64,000 nucleotides of DNA from PALSA-612 sp963765295 (GCA_963765295.1 CAVXVO010000004.1:1-64000); one strand, 5' to 3'. Shown: positions 55,880 to 64,000, counted from the stretch's first letter. Translations and numbers: made by a program. Notes: generated by a model from the sequence alone, not told the origin.

Positions 55880-56863
55880 ATGGCCGCGACGCAAACGTCG
55901 AAACGAGAAGTGGGGGCCTTCCAGATGGCGAAGGGCTTTTCGCTACGGACGTACGAGCCGCCGCCCGAGGACTTCGACCTGCTCTCCGCGACCGACCGCC
56001 AGTTGTTGCACCACGGTCTGCCGCGCCGACCGGACGCGGTGAAGGAGCCCGAGTGGCGAGCCGCCTGGGAACGTGCCGTCGCCAAGCCGACGACATGGAT
56101 CGCCCCCGAGTTCCAGCGAGTCGAGGGGCGCTCGCACGGCTCGATTCGACCAGCGGGAAGGAAGAAGCTGCCTTCCCGCGCGGCGGCCGCCGATCTCGCC
56201 AACGCGACCTCCGGCAACTGGTCCGGAGCCGCCGACTTCTCGGCGAAAGGCAAGCCCTACAAGTGGGTCGCCGGACAGTGGACCGTGCCGAATCCGCACG
56301 CGCCCGGCTCGGGCTCGTACTACGCCTCCGAGTGGGTGGGCATCGACGGCTGGGGCTCGGCCGATGTTCTGCAGGCCGGCACCGAGACGGAGGTGATCGA
56401 GGTCCTCTGGTTCACGATCACGAGCGTGTACGCGTGGTGGGAGTGGTTCCCTGCCGGCGAGGTGGCGATCACCAATCTTTCCGTCTCGCCCGGCGACGTC
56501 ATGTACTGCCTGATCTGCGTCGACTCCGCCTCGTCCGCGACCGTGTACTTCTCCAACCAGGCCACGGGAGTCAGCACGAGCTTCACGATCACAGCGCCGA
56601 GCGGGACGACGCTGTCCGGGAACGTGGCAGAGTGGATCGTCGAACGGCCGACGGTCGGCGGCAGCGTCGCGTCACTGACTGACTACGACGTCGTCTACTT
56701 CGACGAGTGCCTGGCCGGGTGGGTCGGCGGAGGCTCGATCGGGGTCGACGACCTCTCCTCGGCCACGTCGATCACGATGACGGGGAGCGGCGGCGCCGAC
56801 CTCTCCGATCCGACGATCGAGAACAACCACCTGATGAAGGTCACCTGGCGGAAGGCAAGCTAA
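55880..56863 (+). CDS. Eqolisin-like (G1 family) peptidase
   Basis: 327 aa from ATG 55880 (GGAGG upstream). The N-terminal ~105 residues form a propeptide-like region; from 110 comes the G1 fold: ATSGNWSGAADF, WTVPNP, EWVGIDGWGSADVLQAGTE with catalytic Gln165, and AEWIVERPTVGG with catalytic Glu255. These are the Gln/Glu dyad positions of scytalidoglutamic peptidase. No Sec signal peptide is visible, unusual for a family active at acidic pH outside the cell. Preceded by a SARP-type box, so probably induced by a SARP regulator. Confidence 0.8.
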   Translation: MAATQTSKREVGAFQMAKGFSLRTYEPPPEDFDLLSATDRQLLHHGLPRRPDAVKEPEWRAAWERAVAKPTTWIAPEFQRVEGRSHGSIRPAGRKKLPSRAAAADLANATSGNWSGAADFSAKGKPYKWVAGQWTVPNPHAPGSGSYYASEWVGIDGWGSADVLQAGTETEVIEVLWFTITSVYAWWEWFPAGEVAITNLSVSPGDVMYCLICVDSASSATVYFSNQATGVSTSFTITAPSGTTLSGNVAEWIVERPTVGGSVASLTDYDVVYFDECLAGWVGGGSIGVDDLSSATSITMTGSGGADLSDPTIENNHLMKVTWRKAS

Positions 56864-56895
56864 CAGTCAGCGCCTGAATCAGCGGGGAACCGGTA

Positions 56896-57086
56896 TCAGC
56901 CGCCGACTCGGCGCTCTCGGGTGCTCTGCGGCACTGACCGCTCGAGCAGGCACGCAGCGCCCGAGAGCGCCAGCCAGACGAGCGGCAACTCGCGCGCACG
57001 GCGGGCTACCACAACGCTCACGGGAGCTGCGACCCACAGGCTGAGACAGTTGAAGCAGTCCATGAGCTGGTGCCTGGGCGGCGTGA
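56896..57086 (-). pseudogene. DUF1360-like membrane protein, C-terminal remnant
   Basis: Frame reading HQLMDCFNCLSLWVAAPVSV, then VVARRARELPLVWLALSGAA, CLLERSV and a basic tail. The CFNCLSLWVA motif and the final helix match DUF1360 proteins as I recall them. There is no N-terminal helix or start; it is joined directly to the SARP fragment, so it is a truncated remnant. Confidence 0.5.
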
Positions 57087-57382
57087 AGGTCGACGCGAAC
57101 ATCCGGCGCCAGACGGAGCTCGAGCGTGTCGGTCTGGATGATCTCGCCCTCACAGGTCTTCAGACGCCATAGCGCGGAGCGGAGGTTGGCGCCAGCACGG
57201 CGCTCCGAGGTGTTCGCCCACAGCGAGCCCGCTGCGTGAACCCTCTGCACGGGCCGGTTCTGGATCGCCACGAATGCGACGAGTCGCTGCACGCTCATCG
57301 GCAAGCGGACGGTGCGGTCGTCGCAGACGACGGAGAACGCCTTCAGCAGGTGCAGCGTCGTCGCGCGCTTCGCGTCGGCCAT
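57087..57382 (-). pseudogene. SARP/BTAD regulator, N-terminal fragment
   Basis: From ATG 57382 (MADAKRATTLHLLKAFSVVC) a winged-helix DNA-binding domain follows: LPMSVQRLVAFVAIQNRPVQ and NTSERRAGANLRSALWRLKT to DVRVDLHAA. Full SARP proteins continue into a ~150-residue BTAD domain, which is missing here; the frame instead enters antisense-like sequence over the DUF1360 remnant. It lies between two SARP-type boxes, so it may be the broken cognate regulator or a DNA-binding competitor. Confidence 0.65.
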
Positions 57383-57510
57383 GTGCAGCGCCTCGGCCGG
57401 TTCGGATGCCGCAGCAACGAGCGTGACCCCCACGTGGGCTCCTTGCTAGTTGCGACTGCTGCCGACTGTACTAACGGTTGCATGGGGCGTCAAAGACTTC
57501 GTCGTTCTCG

Positions 57511-57539
57511 TGACGCAGCCGTGACGTGGTGGTGACGCG
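57511..57539 (+). promoter_or_regulatory. Three TGACG repeats at 11-bp spacing (SARP box) upstream of the 58-kb gene
   Basis: TGACG at 57511, 57522 and 57533 exactly 11 bases apart; a TACGGT -10-like hexamer (57547) starts 7 bases after the last heptamer. Same layout as the box at 55777. Confidence 0.7.
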
Positions 57540-57581
57540 ACTCGCCTACGGTCTGCCCGGCTTCGTCGGAAGGGAGCCGGA

Positions 57582-58254
57582 ATGGGGTGCTGCGGGACGC
57601 GGCTACCAGTACTGCATCCTGGTCAGCACGAACGGAGGCGCCACCTGGGTCCCGCAGACGGCAGCGTTCACGATCGCAGTCGAGGACCTGGCCACCGCGA
57701 CGCAGACGCTCGTCACGGTCACGCCCGATCCGTCCGGGTGGTGCCCGTACTACGACAACTTCTACAGCCCTCCGTACAAGCATGTGGTCGCCGACGTGCT
57801 CGGCTACTGGGCCAGCGCGGGTGACGGACAGGCGATGTTCGTCGTCGAGGCTCGCGACGGCGCCATGAGCCCGCTCGGCTCGACCCCGTCGATCACGATT
57901 CAGCTCGACAACACGGCCCCGACCGACCAGATCTGGATCACGTCGGGCGGCGGATCCTGCGGCGACTTCACCATTGGAGAGAAGATCAAGGGCGGCTACT
58001 GGGCCGACGACAACGAGGGTCTGAGGGCACTCGCGTTCGCGGTCGCCCCCACACTCGGCGGCGGGACGTTCACGACAACGCCAAGCGTCACCACTCTCAC
58101 GTTCGAAGACGGGACGTGGGAGCTCGACACCACTGGCATGCCCCGCTGCGGGTACGTGGTCTACCTCGACGCGTACGACCGCACGATCGTCAACAGCAGC
58201 ACCCCATCCGGCTGGCTCGCCGAGCACTTCGCCGGCTTCTGTCTCAAGGAATAG
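57582..58254 (+). CDS. Hypothetical beta-rich protein under SARP-box control
   Basis: The reading frame covers GYQYCILVSTNGGATWVPQT to HFAGFCLKE (~220 aa) with aromatic, beta-type sequence and six cysteines. Promoter geometry (transcription start near 57558) excludes the GTG at 57526; an AAGGGAG site precedes ATG 57582, but that ATG is in another frame, so a one-base error near 57590 is likely. No signal peptide. No family recognised. A hairpin terminator follows directly. Confidence 0.6.
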
Positions 58255-58261
58255 CCAGCGT

Positions 58262-58296
58262 GCGGGGCCGGGGCGTCCGACGGCGTCCCGGCCCGC
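58262..58296 (+). terminator. Terminator hairpin
   Basis: GGGCCGGGGCGTC / GGCGTCCCGGCCC stem with two G-U pairs, ~10 bases after the stop of the preceding gene. Confidence 0.7.
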
Positions 58297-58573
58297 ATGC
58301 GACTGCCAAGCTGGGCTATGTCCGATGAACGGAAAGGCGCAGACATCCGGTACGTGCGGTGACCGACACCGCAGATAGGGCGGCACCCGTCGAACCACGG
58401 CGTCGGCAAGGGACTACCGATCCGTTTGTCCGAGGACTTCCGCAACCGGCTGAGCCAGTGCGAGCCGCCCAGTCGCGCAGGCGGAACCAGCCACGTTTGC
58501 TTGCAGGACGCTCAGGTCGCTCCCGTGCCTGGAAGCGCACTGCTGATCGTCCTGATCAGAGGCCGCCAGGTGA
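58297..58573. other. Short intergenic stretch, no gene seen
   Basis: Between the terminator and the convergent MFS gene; no gene or signal recognised. Confidence 0.45.
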
Positions 58574-60226
58574 CTAGAGCATCGCCAGGCGTGTGGTCAT
58601 GGAGGTTTCCGCGAGTTCCTCGACGTCGTGGTGTCCTGTGACGGCGGGGATGAAGACGTCGCGGCTTAGCGCGTACAGCCGAACGTCTGTCTCGGCTGTC
58701 ACCGTTGCGGTCCGAGGAACGTCTCGGAGCAGCGCAATCTCGCCGAAGTAGTCTGCGGGGCCGAGTCGGGCGACGAAGCGGCCGTTCTTCGAGATGACGA
58801 CGTTTCCGTCCTCGATGACGAAGACGCGGTCGCCTTCCTCGCCTTCCCTGATGACGACGTCTCCGGCGCTCGCTCCGACTGGGTCGAGCGCCCGCGCCAG
58901 GCGCTCGATGATCGGCTCGGGCAGCGGGGCGAGGATCGACACCCGGCGTAACAAGTCGAGCCCAACGGGCGCGAGCACGGTCGCGTCGATCCGCCGCAGG
59001 CCGGCAAGCGCGATGAGGACGATCACCACGACGGTGCCTCCGAGCGCAACCAGTCCGGCTCGCAGGCCGATCGTCCTGATCAAGATCGGCATGAGCAGCG
59101 ACCCCAGGGCCATGGCGCCGATGATGGCGCTCCCCATCGCCCCGAACACCCGCCCCATGACTTCGTCGGGCACGGCGCGCTGCAGGATCGTGTAGGCGTT
59201 GACGTCGACCAGCGAGTTGCCAAGGCCGATGAGAACCATCGCCGCAGCGGCAACACCCACGGTCGGCCAGGCAGCGACGGCGAGAAGCGGCGCCGACCAG
59301 AGCAGCACCCCGACACCGAAATCGAGCGCAAGCCTGCCTCGCTGGGCGAGAACGAGCGCGACGAAGCCGCCGACGAGGCCGCCGACTCCGAGGACGGCGT
59401 CCAGATAGCCCACACCCGACTGACCGGTGTGAAGCTCGTCCAGTGCGAGCGCCACGACGATCACGACCAGCGCTCCGGCGACGACCGTCTGGGCGCAGAA
59501 GACGCCGACGATCAGGCGGAGGTTTCGATCGCCCAGGATCGCGCGGAAGCCGGCGCTCGCATGGCGCAGGAACGGCTCGCGCTCCTTGGCCGACTTCTCC
59601 TCTGGTGCCCCACTCTCTGGTGAACGCAGCCTGACGATGAATGCGGCCGACCACAGGAACGTGAGTGCGTTGAAGACGTACACAGTCTGGACGTTGGCGA
59701 CCGCGAGGAGCAACCCGCCCAGCGCCGGCCCGGCAAAGAAGCCGACGCTCTCGATGACACTGGACGCGACATTCGCCGCAGTCAGCTCACCCGGATCTCC
59801 GGCGAGAACGGGTAGCAGAGCAGCCTGTGCCGGACGGAAGGCGGTGCCGACGAGCGCCGTCGCGATCGCGAGTGCGTACACGAGCAGGGAAGGGCCGCCC
59901 GCGGCGATCACGCCTGCGGCGGCCAATACCAGCGCCGCCCGGATGCAATCCGCGGAGAGCATCACGCGTCTGCGCGAATACCGGTCGGCCAGCACTGACG
60001 CGAAGGGCAGTGCGATCGCCATCGTCAGGTAGCGAACGACACCGAGCAGGCCGACGGCCGTCACGCCTCCGTGGTCGAAGGCGTAGACGGCGACGGCGAC
60101 GGCGTAGGCCCAGTCGCCGACGATCGAGCCGACGAAAGCCAGTTGGAGTCGGCGTAGGCCCGGGTTGGCAAAGACACGCGCCAGCGCTTGCCCGGACTCC
60201 CGGAGCCTCCCGCGCAGGCCGGTCAA
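58574..60226 (-). CDS. MFS transporter fused to a cyclic-nucleotide-binding domain
   Basis: 550 aa. Residues 1-~405 form a 12-helix MFS_3/EntS-type transporter (DWAYAVAVAVYAFDHGGVTA, the RYSRRRVMLSADCIRAALVL loop 2-3 motif, GRVFGAMGSAIIGAMALGSL). The C-terminal ~130 residues are a cNMP-binding beta-roll (SILAPLPEPIIERLARALDP, VIREGEEGDRVFVIEDGNVV, DYFGEIALLRDVPRTATVTA). The fusion suggests transport gated by cAMP or a related ligand, possibly linked to the two cyclase-domain proteins in this window (inference). Confidence 0.92.
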   Translation of the reverse strand: MTGLRGRLRESGQALARVFANPGLRRLQLAFVGSIVGDWAYAVAVAVYAFDHGGVTAVGLLGVVRYLTMAIALPFASVLADRYSRRRVMLSADCIRAALVLAAAGVIAAGGPSLLVYALAIATALVGTAFRPAQAALLPVLAGDPGELTAANVASSVIESVGFFAGPALGGLLLAVANVQTVYVFNALTFLWSAAFIVRLRSPESGAPEEKSAKEREPFLRHASAGFRAILGDRNLRLIVGVFCAQTVVAGALVVIVVALALDELHTGQSGVGYLDAVLGVGGLVGGFVALVLAQRGRLALDFGVGVLLWSAPLLAVAAWPTVGVAAAAMVLIGLGNSLVDVNAYTILQRAVPDEVMGRVFGAMGSAIIGAMALGSLLMPILIRTIGLRAGLVALGGTVVVIVLIALAGLRRIDATVLAPVGLDLLRRVSILAPLPEPIIERLARALDPVGASAGDVVIREGEEGDRVFVIEDGNVVISKNGRFVARLGPADYFGEIALLRDVPRTATVTAETDVRLYALSRDVFIPAVTGHHDVEELAETSMTTRLAML

Positions 60227-60361
60227 GAGGACGCACCCATGCTCGGCCTACCCCAACACATTCGACGGCGACCGCGCACGAAGAGGCGGAAGGCGCATGA
60301 CCCTGACGTTCTTCCGGGCGCGTTGGCTCCTGATGCGCACCGGACCGACGAGAGGCGCGGC

Positions 60362-61408
60362 CTAGGCGCCTCCGGCTTCCAGCAGGGCGCGGAGGTCGAC
60401 GAGGAACCGGCCTGCCGCAACCCCGTCGACGACGCGGTGGTCGGCCGTCAGCGTCAGGTCGAGTTGCGGCGTAGCGCGGATCTCCCCCTCGATCACCGTG
60501 GGGCGTTCGACGACTCGCCCGGCGGCGAGCACGGCCGTCGCGTCAGGGTCGAGGACGGCCTCGAAACGATCGACCCCGATCCCGCCGAGGTTGCTGAGAA
60601 CGACGGCGGACGGGCCGGCGTACTGCTCCGAGACGCGCTGCGCCCGCGCTTCCGCGGCGGCCCGTTCGACGTGCTCGAGGAGTGCGTCGTCGGCGAGGCC
60701 GTCCGGCTCGGGGATGGTGACGACGTAGAGCGAGTCCTCCCCGGCGACGGCGAGGCCGACGTCGACCCGGTCGAGCCGCTCGATCCGCGGTCCCTCCCGC
60801 CAGCGCGCGTTCAGCTCCGAGTGCTTCCGGAGCGTTGCGGCGACGGCCCGCAGAAGCACATGCGTGTACGTGATGCCGGGGGCGTCGAGCGCGGACGCGA
60901 CCCGCGTCATGTCGACCGTCACGCCGACGCTGAACTGCGGAATCGACACCGCCCGCCCGAGGCGCCGGGCCATCGCCAGCCGGTGCGCGGGCACCGCGTC
61001 GCCCGCACCCTCGGAGCCGACGGCGGCGAGGACGTCGCCGCGCTCGATTCGCCCGCCCGGCCCCGTGCCGACGATCGCGGCGAGGTCGATCCCGTGCTCC
61101 CGGGCCAGCTTGCGCACCGCCGGCGAGGCCTCGACCTGTCCGCCCGGAGCATCGGCCGGCGGCTCCTCGCCCGGCTCGCCGACATAGCCGACGATCTCGC
61201 CCACGGCGACGGTCTCGCCTACTCTGCCCCGGATCGCGAGGAGCGTCCCGCGCGCCGCCGCCTCGACCTCGAGCGTCGCCTTGTCGCTCTCGACGACGAA
61301 GAGCGGCTCGCCCGTGACGACCTCGTCGCCGACGGCCTTGAGCCACTCGACGACCCGCAGCTCGTCGCTCGTCGTCCCGAGTGCCGGCATCCGCACCGCG
61401 TGCGCCAC
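60362..61408 (-). CDS. 2-oxo-acid dehydrogenase E2 (dihydrolipoamide acyltransferase)
   Basis: 348 aa. Lipoyl domain with the modification site in LFVVESDKATLEVEAAARG (Lys in SDKA), a peripheral-subunit-binding domain (ASPAVRKLAREHGIDLAAIV, then GTGPGGRIERGDVL), and a ~220-residue acyltransferase core ending in the catalytic DHRVVDGVAAGRFL. It has a single lipoyl domain, as in acetoin or branched-chain complexes. The GTG start (61408) lies 2 bases from the E1beta stop. Last gene of the operon. Confidence 0.93.
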   Translation of the reverse strand: MAHAVRMPALGTTSDELRVVEWLKAVGDEVVTGEPLFVVESDKATLEVEAAARGTLLAIRGRVGETVAVGEIVGYVGEPGEEPPADAPGGQVEASPAVRKLAREHGIDLAAIVGTGPGGRIERGDVLAAVGSEGAGDAVPAHRLAMARRLGRAVSIPQFSVGVTVDMTRVASALDAPGITYTHVLLRAVAATLRKHSELNARWREGPRIERLDRVDVGLAVAGEDSLYVVTIPEPDGLADDALLEHVERAAAEARAQRVSEQYAGPSAVVLSNLGGIGVDRFEAVLDPDATAVLAAGRVVERPTVIEGEIRATPQLDLTLTADHRVVDGVAAGRFLVDLRALLEAGGA

Positions 61409-61410
61409 GG

Positions 61411-62451
61411 TCAGCCGCCGAGCTCCCGGATCGTGTCCGCGATCCGCTCGACGCTCGGCAGCACGCTCTGCTCGAGCACGGGCGCGGCGGGCATCGGGAC
61501 GTCCCGGGACGCAACGCGCTTGATCGGCGCCTCGAGGCTGTACAGGCACTCGTCGGCTGCACGCGCGGCTAGCTCGGCGCCCCAGCCGCCCGTCAGCGTG
61601 TCCTCGTGGACGATCACGAGCCGGCCCGTGCGTCGGACCGACGCGAAGATCGTGTCGGTGTCGAGGGGCAGAAGCGATATGGGGTCGATCACCTCGCACT
61701 CGACTCCCTCTGCCGTCAGTGCCTCCGCGGCCGCGAGCGCCCGGTAGAGCGAGACCTGGGTGGCGACCACCGTCACGTCGTCGCCCGGGCGCCGCACGAC
61801 CGCCCGGTCGAGCGGCACCAGGTACTCGGCGGCAGGAACGTCCGCGCTGGGATCGAGACCCGCCGCCTGCTCGCGTCCCTTGCTTCCGTAGAGCAGCTTG
61901 TGCTCGAAGACGAGTACGGGGTTGTCGTCGCGAACTGCGCTCTTGATCAGCCCTTTCGCGTGGTAGGCGTCCGAGATGCAGACGACCTTGAGACCCGGCA
62001 CGTGGACGAAGTAGCTCTCCGGACTCTGGGAGTGCTGGGCGCCGCGGCCGGTCGCTCCCACGGGGGCGCGCATCACGAGCGGGACGCGCAGCCGGCCGCC
62101 CGACATGGCGCGCAGCTTGGCGGCCTGGTTGACGAGCTCGTCCATGCACTCGAACAGAAAGTCCGAGTACTGCATGTCCGCGATCGGTCGCATGCCCGCG
62201 ACGGCGGCCCCGACGGCGGCGCCGGCGATGACCTTCTCGCTGATCGGCGTGTCGACGATCCGGTCGTGACCGAACTCCTCCACCAGGCCGAGATAGACAC
62301 CGAAGGCGCCGCCGAAGCCGCCCTCGACGCCGATGTCCTCGCCGATCAGGAACACCGCCTCGTCGCGGCGCATCTCCTCGGCGATCGCCTCCCTGATCGC
62401 CTCGCCCACCGTGAGCCGCCTCGCGGCGACGGCTGCGTCAGGCGTAGACAT
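61411..62451 (-). CDS. 2-oxo-acid dehydrogenase E1 beta subunit
   Basis: 346 aa. Transketolase-like pyrimidine-binding domain (EAIREAIAEEMRRDEAVFLI, GEDIGVEGGFGGAFGV, IVDTPISEKVIAGAAVGAAV, GMRPIADMQYSDFLF, PLVMRAPVGATGRGAQHSQS) and C-terminal domain (VECEVIDPISLLPLDTDTIF). Forms the alpha2-beta2 thiamine-diphosphate enzyme with the upstream gene, overlapping it by 14 bases. Confidence 0.95.
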   Translation of the reverse strand: MSTPDAAVAARRLTVGEAIREAIAEEMRRDEAVFLIGEDIGVEGGFGGAFGVYLGLVEEFGHDRIVDTPISEKVIAGAAVGAAVAGMRPIADMQYSDFLFECMDELVNQAAKLRAMSGGRLRVPLVMRAPVGATGRGAQHSQSPESYFVHVPGLKVVCISDAYHAKGLIKSAVRDDNPVLVFEHKLLYGSKGREQAAGLDPSADVPAAEYLVPLDRAVVRRPGDDVTVVATQVSLYRALAAAEALTAEGVECEVIDPISLLPLDTDTIFASVRRTGRLVIVHEDTLTGGWGAELAARAADECLYSLEAPIKRVASRDVPMPAAPVLEQSVLPSVERIADTIRELGG

Positions 62452-63376
62452 CGTGGACGAGCTGGTCAGGGTCGGGATCGGGTGAGGCCCGCGCGAACTC
62501 GACGGCGTCGTCGAGCTCGGCCTCGACGTCCAGCTCGATCCGGGCGGCGTCCGCCTCGGCGAGCTCGGCACGGAGCCGGGGGATCGGGTCGCGCGCCTGC
62601 CACTCGGCTTCCTCCTCGCGCGATCGGTAGCCGCGCGCGTCGCTCCGGCTGTGGCCTGTGAACCGGTACGTCTTGCACTCGAGGAGCGTCGGGCCGTCGC
62701 CTGCGCGCGCGCGGTCGGCGGCTTCCGCTGCGGCGTCGCGCACGGCGAGAACGTCCATGCCGTCGGCGATCCGGCCGGGAACGCCGTAGGCAGGAGCCCG
62801 GTCTACCACGTCGCCGACCGGTGAGACCCGGTGAAACGGGGTCGACGCACCGTAGAGGTTGTTCTCGCAGACGAAGACGACGGGCAGCCGTTGCAGCACG
62901 GCGAAGTTGAGACCCTCGTGGAACGCTCCCTCGCTGACCGCCCCTTCGCCGAAGAAACAGACGGCGACCCTGTCCGTCCGCTGCAGCTTGAACGCGAGGC
63001 CGATCCCGGTGACGACCGTGTTCCCGCCCCCGACAATCGCGATCGCCGGCAGCATCCCCGCGTCGAGATCGCCGAGGTGCATCGACCCGCCCCGGCCGCG
63101 GCAGCAGCCGGTCTCCTTGCCGTACAGCTCCGCCAGCGCGGCACGGGTCGAGACGCCCTTGGCGAGCGCGTGGCCGTGGGGCCGGTGCGTCGAGGTGATC
63201 CAGTCGTCGGGACGGAGCACGTCGCAGACGCCGACTGCCACGGCCTCCTGCCCCTGATACTGGTGCAGCGTCCCGGGGATCTCCCCTTCCAGGAACAGGT
63301 GATAGACGCGCTCCTCGAAGCGCCGGATCAGGAGCATCCGACGGTAGAGGCCGGCGAGGTCGGGTGCCTCAGGCAC
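62438..63376 (-). CDS. 2-oxo-acid dehydrogenase E1 alpha subunit
   Basis: 312 aa. MLLIRRFEERVYHLFLEGEI at the start; thiamine-diphosphate motif in CFFGEGAVSEGAFHEGLNFA through CENNLYG; the phosphorylation-loop-like YRFTGHSRSDARGYRSREE. Length and GEGA...NN motif fit AcoA or bacterial PDH/BCKDH alpha subunits. The true 2-oxo acid or acetoin substrate cannot be told. GTG start overlaps the aldolase stop by 8 bases. Confidence 0.94.
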   Translation of the reverse strand: MPEAPDLAGLYRRMLLIRRFEERVYHLFLEGEIPGTLHQYQGQEAVAVGVCDVLRPDDWITSTHRPHGHALAKGVSTRAALAELYGKETGCCRGRGGSMHLGDLDAGMLPAIAIVGGGNTVVTGIGLAFKLQRTDRVAVCFFGEGAVSEGAFHEGLNFAVLQRLPVVFVCENNLYGASTPFHRVSPVGDVVDRAPAYGVPGRIADGMDVLAVRDAAAEAADRARAGDGPTLLECKTYRFTGHSRSDARGYRSREEEAEWQARDPIPRLRAELAEADAARIELDVEAELDDAVEFARASPDPDPDQLVHDVYA

Positions 63377-64000
63377 GGCCGGAGCCTCCGTAGAGCCGGA
63401 TCAACGAGCGCACGACTGCATGCATCTTCTCGGCTCCGGACCCGAGGACGTCCCTCGAACCGTGCGAGCCGAGCAGGTCGTGCGGGCTCGCGTCCGGCGG
63501 CGCGTCGGCCAGCGCGCCCGTCAAGCCGTCGAGGAACGCGCGCTTGAGCACGGTGCCGACGTTGAACTTCGCCACCCCTCTGGCGATCGCCGCCGGAACG
63601 GCGGCCGCCGGGAAGCCGCTGCCCCCGTGGACGACGAGGGGAACGCGGACGCGCTCGTTGATCCGGGCGAGGAGGTCGAGATCGATCTCGGCCTCGCCGT
63701 GCTCGAGCAGGTGGACGTTCCCCACCGAGACGGCCAGGCAGTCGACTCCCGTCGCCTCGACGTACGCCGCGGCTGCGTCGGGGTCCGTCAGGCTCGCTTC
63801 GGTCTCGTCCACGTGGACGCCATCGCTGCTCGGCAGCTCCCCCAGCTCGCCTTCGACGGCAGCGCCGCGTGCATGCGCCTCGCGTGCGAGGCCGGCGACT
63901 TCGTCGACGCTCGCGCCGTGCGCCATGACGGCGTTGAACCCGGCTCCCAGGCCTGCAATCGCCTCCGCGACCGAGTGCGTCTCGTTGAGGAGCAGCGCAG
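63369..64000 (-). CDS. Class II aldolase (FbaA/GatY-like), N-terminus beyond the window
   Basis: The C-terminal ~210 residues are present: FNAVMAHGASVDEVAGLARE, AAVEGELGELPSSDGV, VDCLAVSVGNVHLLEHGEAE and LVVHGGSGFPAAAVPAAIAR with GVAKFNVGT. These are the class II fructose-1,6-bisphosphate/tagatose aldolase blocks, including the zinc-ligand histidines in GNVH and VVHGGSG. The usual LDH zinc motif is replaced by NETH, an unusual variant. First visible gene of the operon with the E1/E2 subunits, suggesting a sugar-catabolic route that delivers a 2-oxo acid. Confidence 0.88.
   Translation of the reverse strand, partial: ALLLNETHSVAEAIAGLGAGFNAVMAHGASVDEVAGLAREAHARGAAVEGELGELPSSDGVHVDETEASLTDPDAAAAYVEATGVDCLAVSVGNVHLLEHGEAEIDLDLLARINERVRVPLVVHGGSGFPAAAVPAAIARGVAKFNVGTVLKRAFLDGLTGALADAPPDASPHDLLGSHGSRDVLGSGAEKMHAVVRSLIRLYGGSGRA

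Noticed and set aside
57526..57581. GTG start for the SARP-box gene
   Set aside because: It lies inside the activator box and upstream of the expected transcription start.
1..64000. CRISPR array, rRNA or complete tRNA genes
   Set aside because: No regularly spaced repeats, no rRNA-like stretch and only one partial tRNA were seen on reading both strands; this was not a computed search.

Overview
The window is high-GC, densely coded bacterial DNA. SARP/BTAD, ANTAR and STAS regulators, CsbD/Hsp20 stress genes, an MFS-cNMP fusion, a MarP-type protease and many zinc-ribbon microproteins suggest an actinobacterium, most likely of the Thermoleophilia type (Gaiellales/Solirubrobacterales-like). That placement is an inference; there is no rRNA or other marker here. 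Many genes are cut by single-base indels while the protein sequence continues intact in another frame. This looks more like uncorrected sequencing error than gene decay, so several genes below are given as reconstructed spans.

Layout. 1-4.0 kb (minus): CUT1 sugar ABC uptake operon (ATPase, binding protein, two permeases, the last cut by the window edge). 4.6-16.7 kb: accessory and stress region with CsbD, a deletion-derived microprotein, a sugar nucleotidyltransferase, an IS3-family element inserted in a small gene whose intact paralogue lies at 13.3 kb, STAS, Hsp20 and ANTAR genes, many peptides under 70 aa and a 125-bp tandem duplication. 15.5-24.3 kb: cell-envelope and housekeeping genes (TolB-like propeller, cupin, Ig-repeat secreted protein, NfeD, PHP/CpsB-like phosphoesterase, MarP-like protease, TatA). 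24.5-26.2 kb: ettA.

26.4-43.1 kb is the most unusual part: a seven-gene, tightly coupled plus-strand operon with a visible promoter. It encodes a small protein, an M14 zinc carboxypeptidase with a CFI-box C-terminus, four very large uncharacterised proteins (about 1140, 1140, 1855 and 617 aa) and an 80-aa holin-like membrane protein. A VapB/PIN toxin-antitoxin pair follows.

44-50.4 kb: two divergent adenylate-cyclase/ATPase/TPR signalling proteins bracketed by a direct repeat. 50.5-55 kb: EVE-like protein, DrrAB-like ABC exporter, zinc-ribbon protein, beta-propeller and MarR regulator with a candidate operator. 55.4-58.3 kb: a tRNA 3'-end fragment, then a SARP-regulated island with an eqolisin-like (G1) peptidase and a second protein, each preceded by three TGACG repeats at 11-bp spacing, around a truncated SARP gene and a DUF1360 remnant. 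58.6-64 kb (minus): MFS-cNMP fusion, then a translationally coupled operon of class II aldolase and the E1alpha, E1beta and E2 subunits of a 2-oxo-acid dehydrogenase, running off the window.
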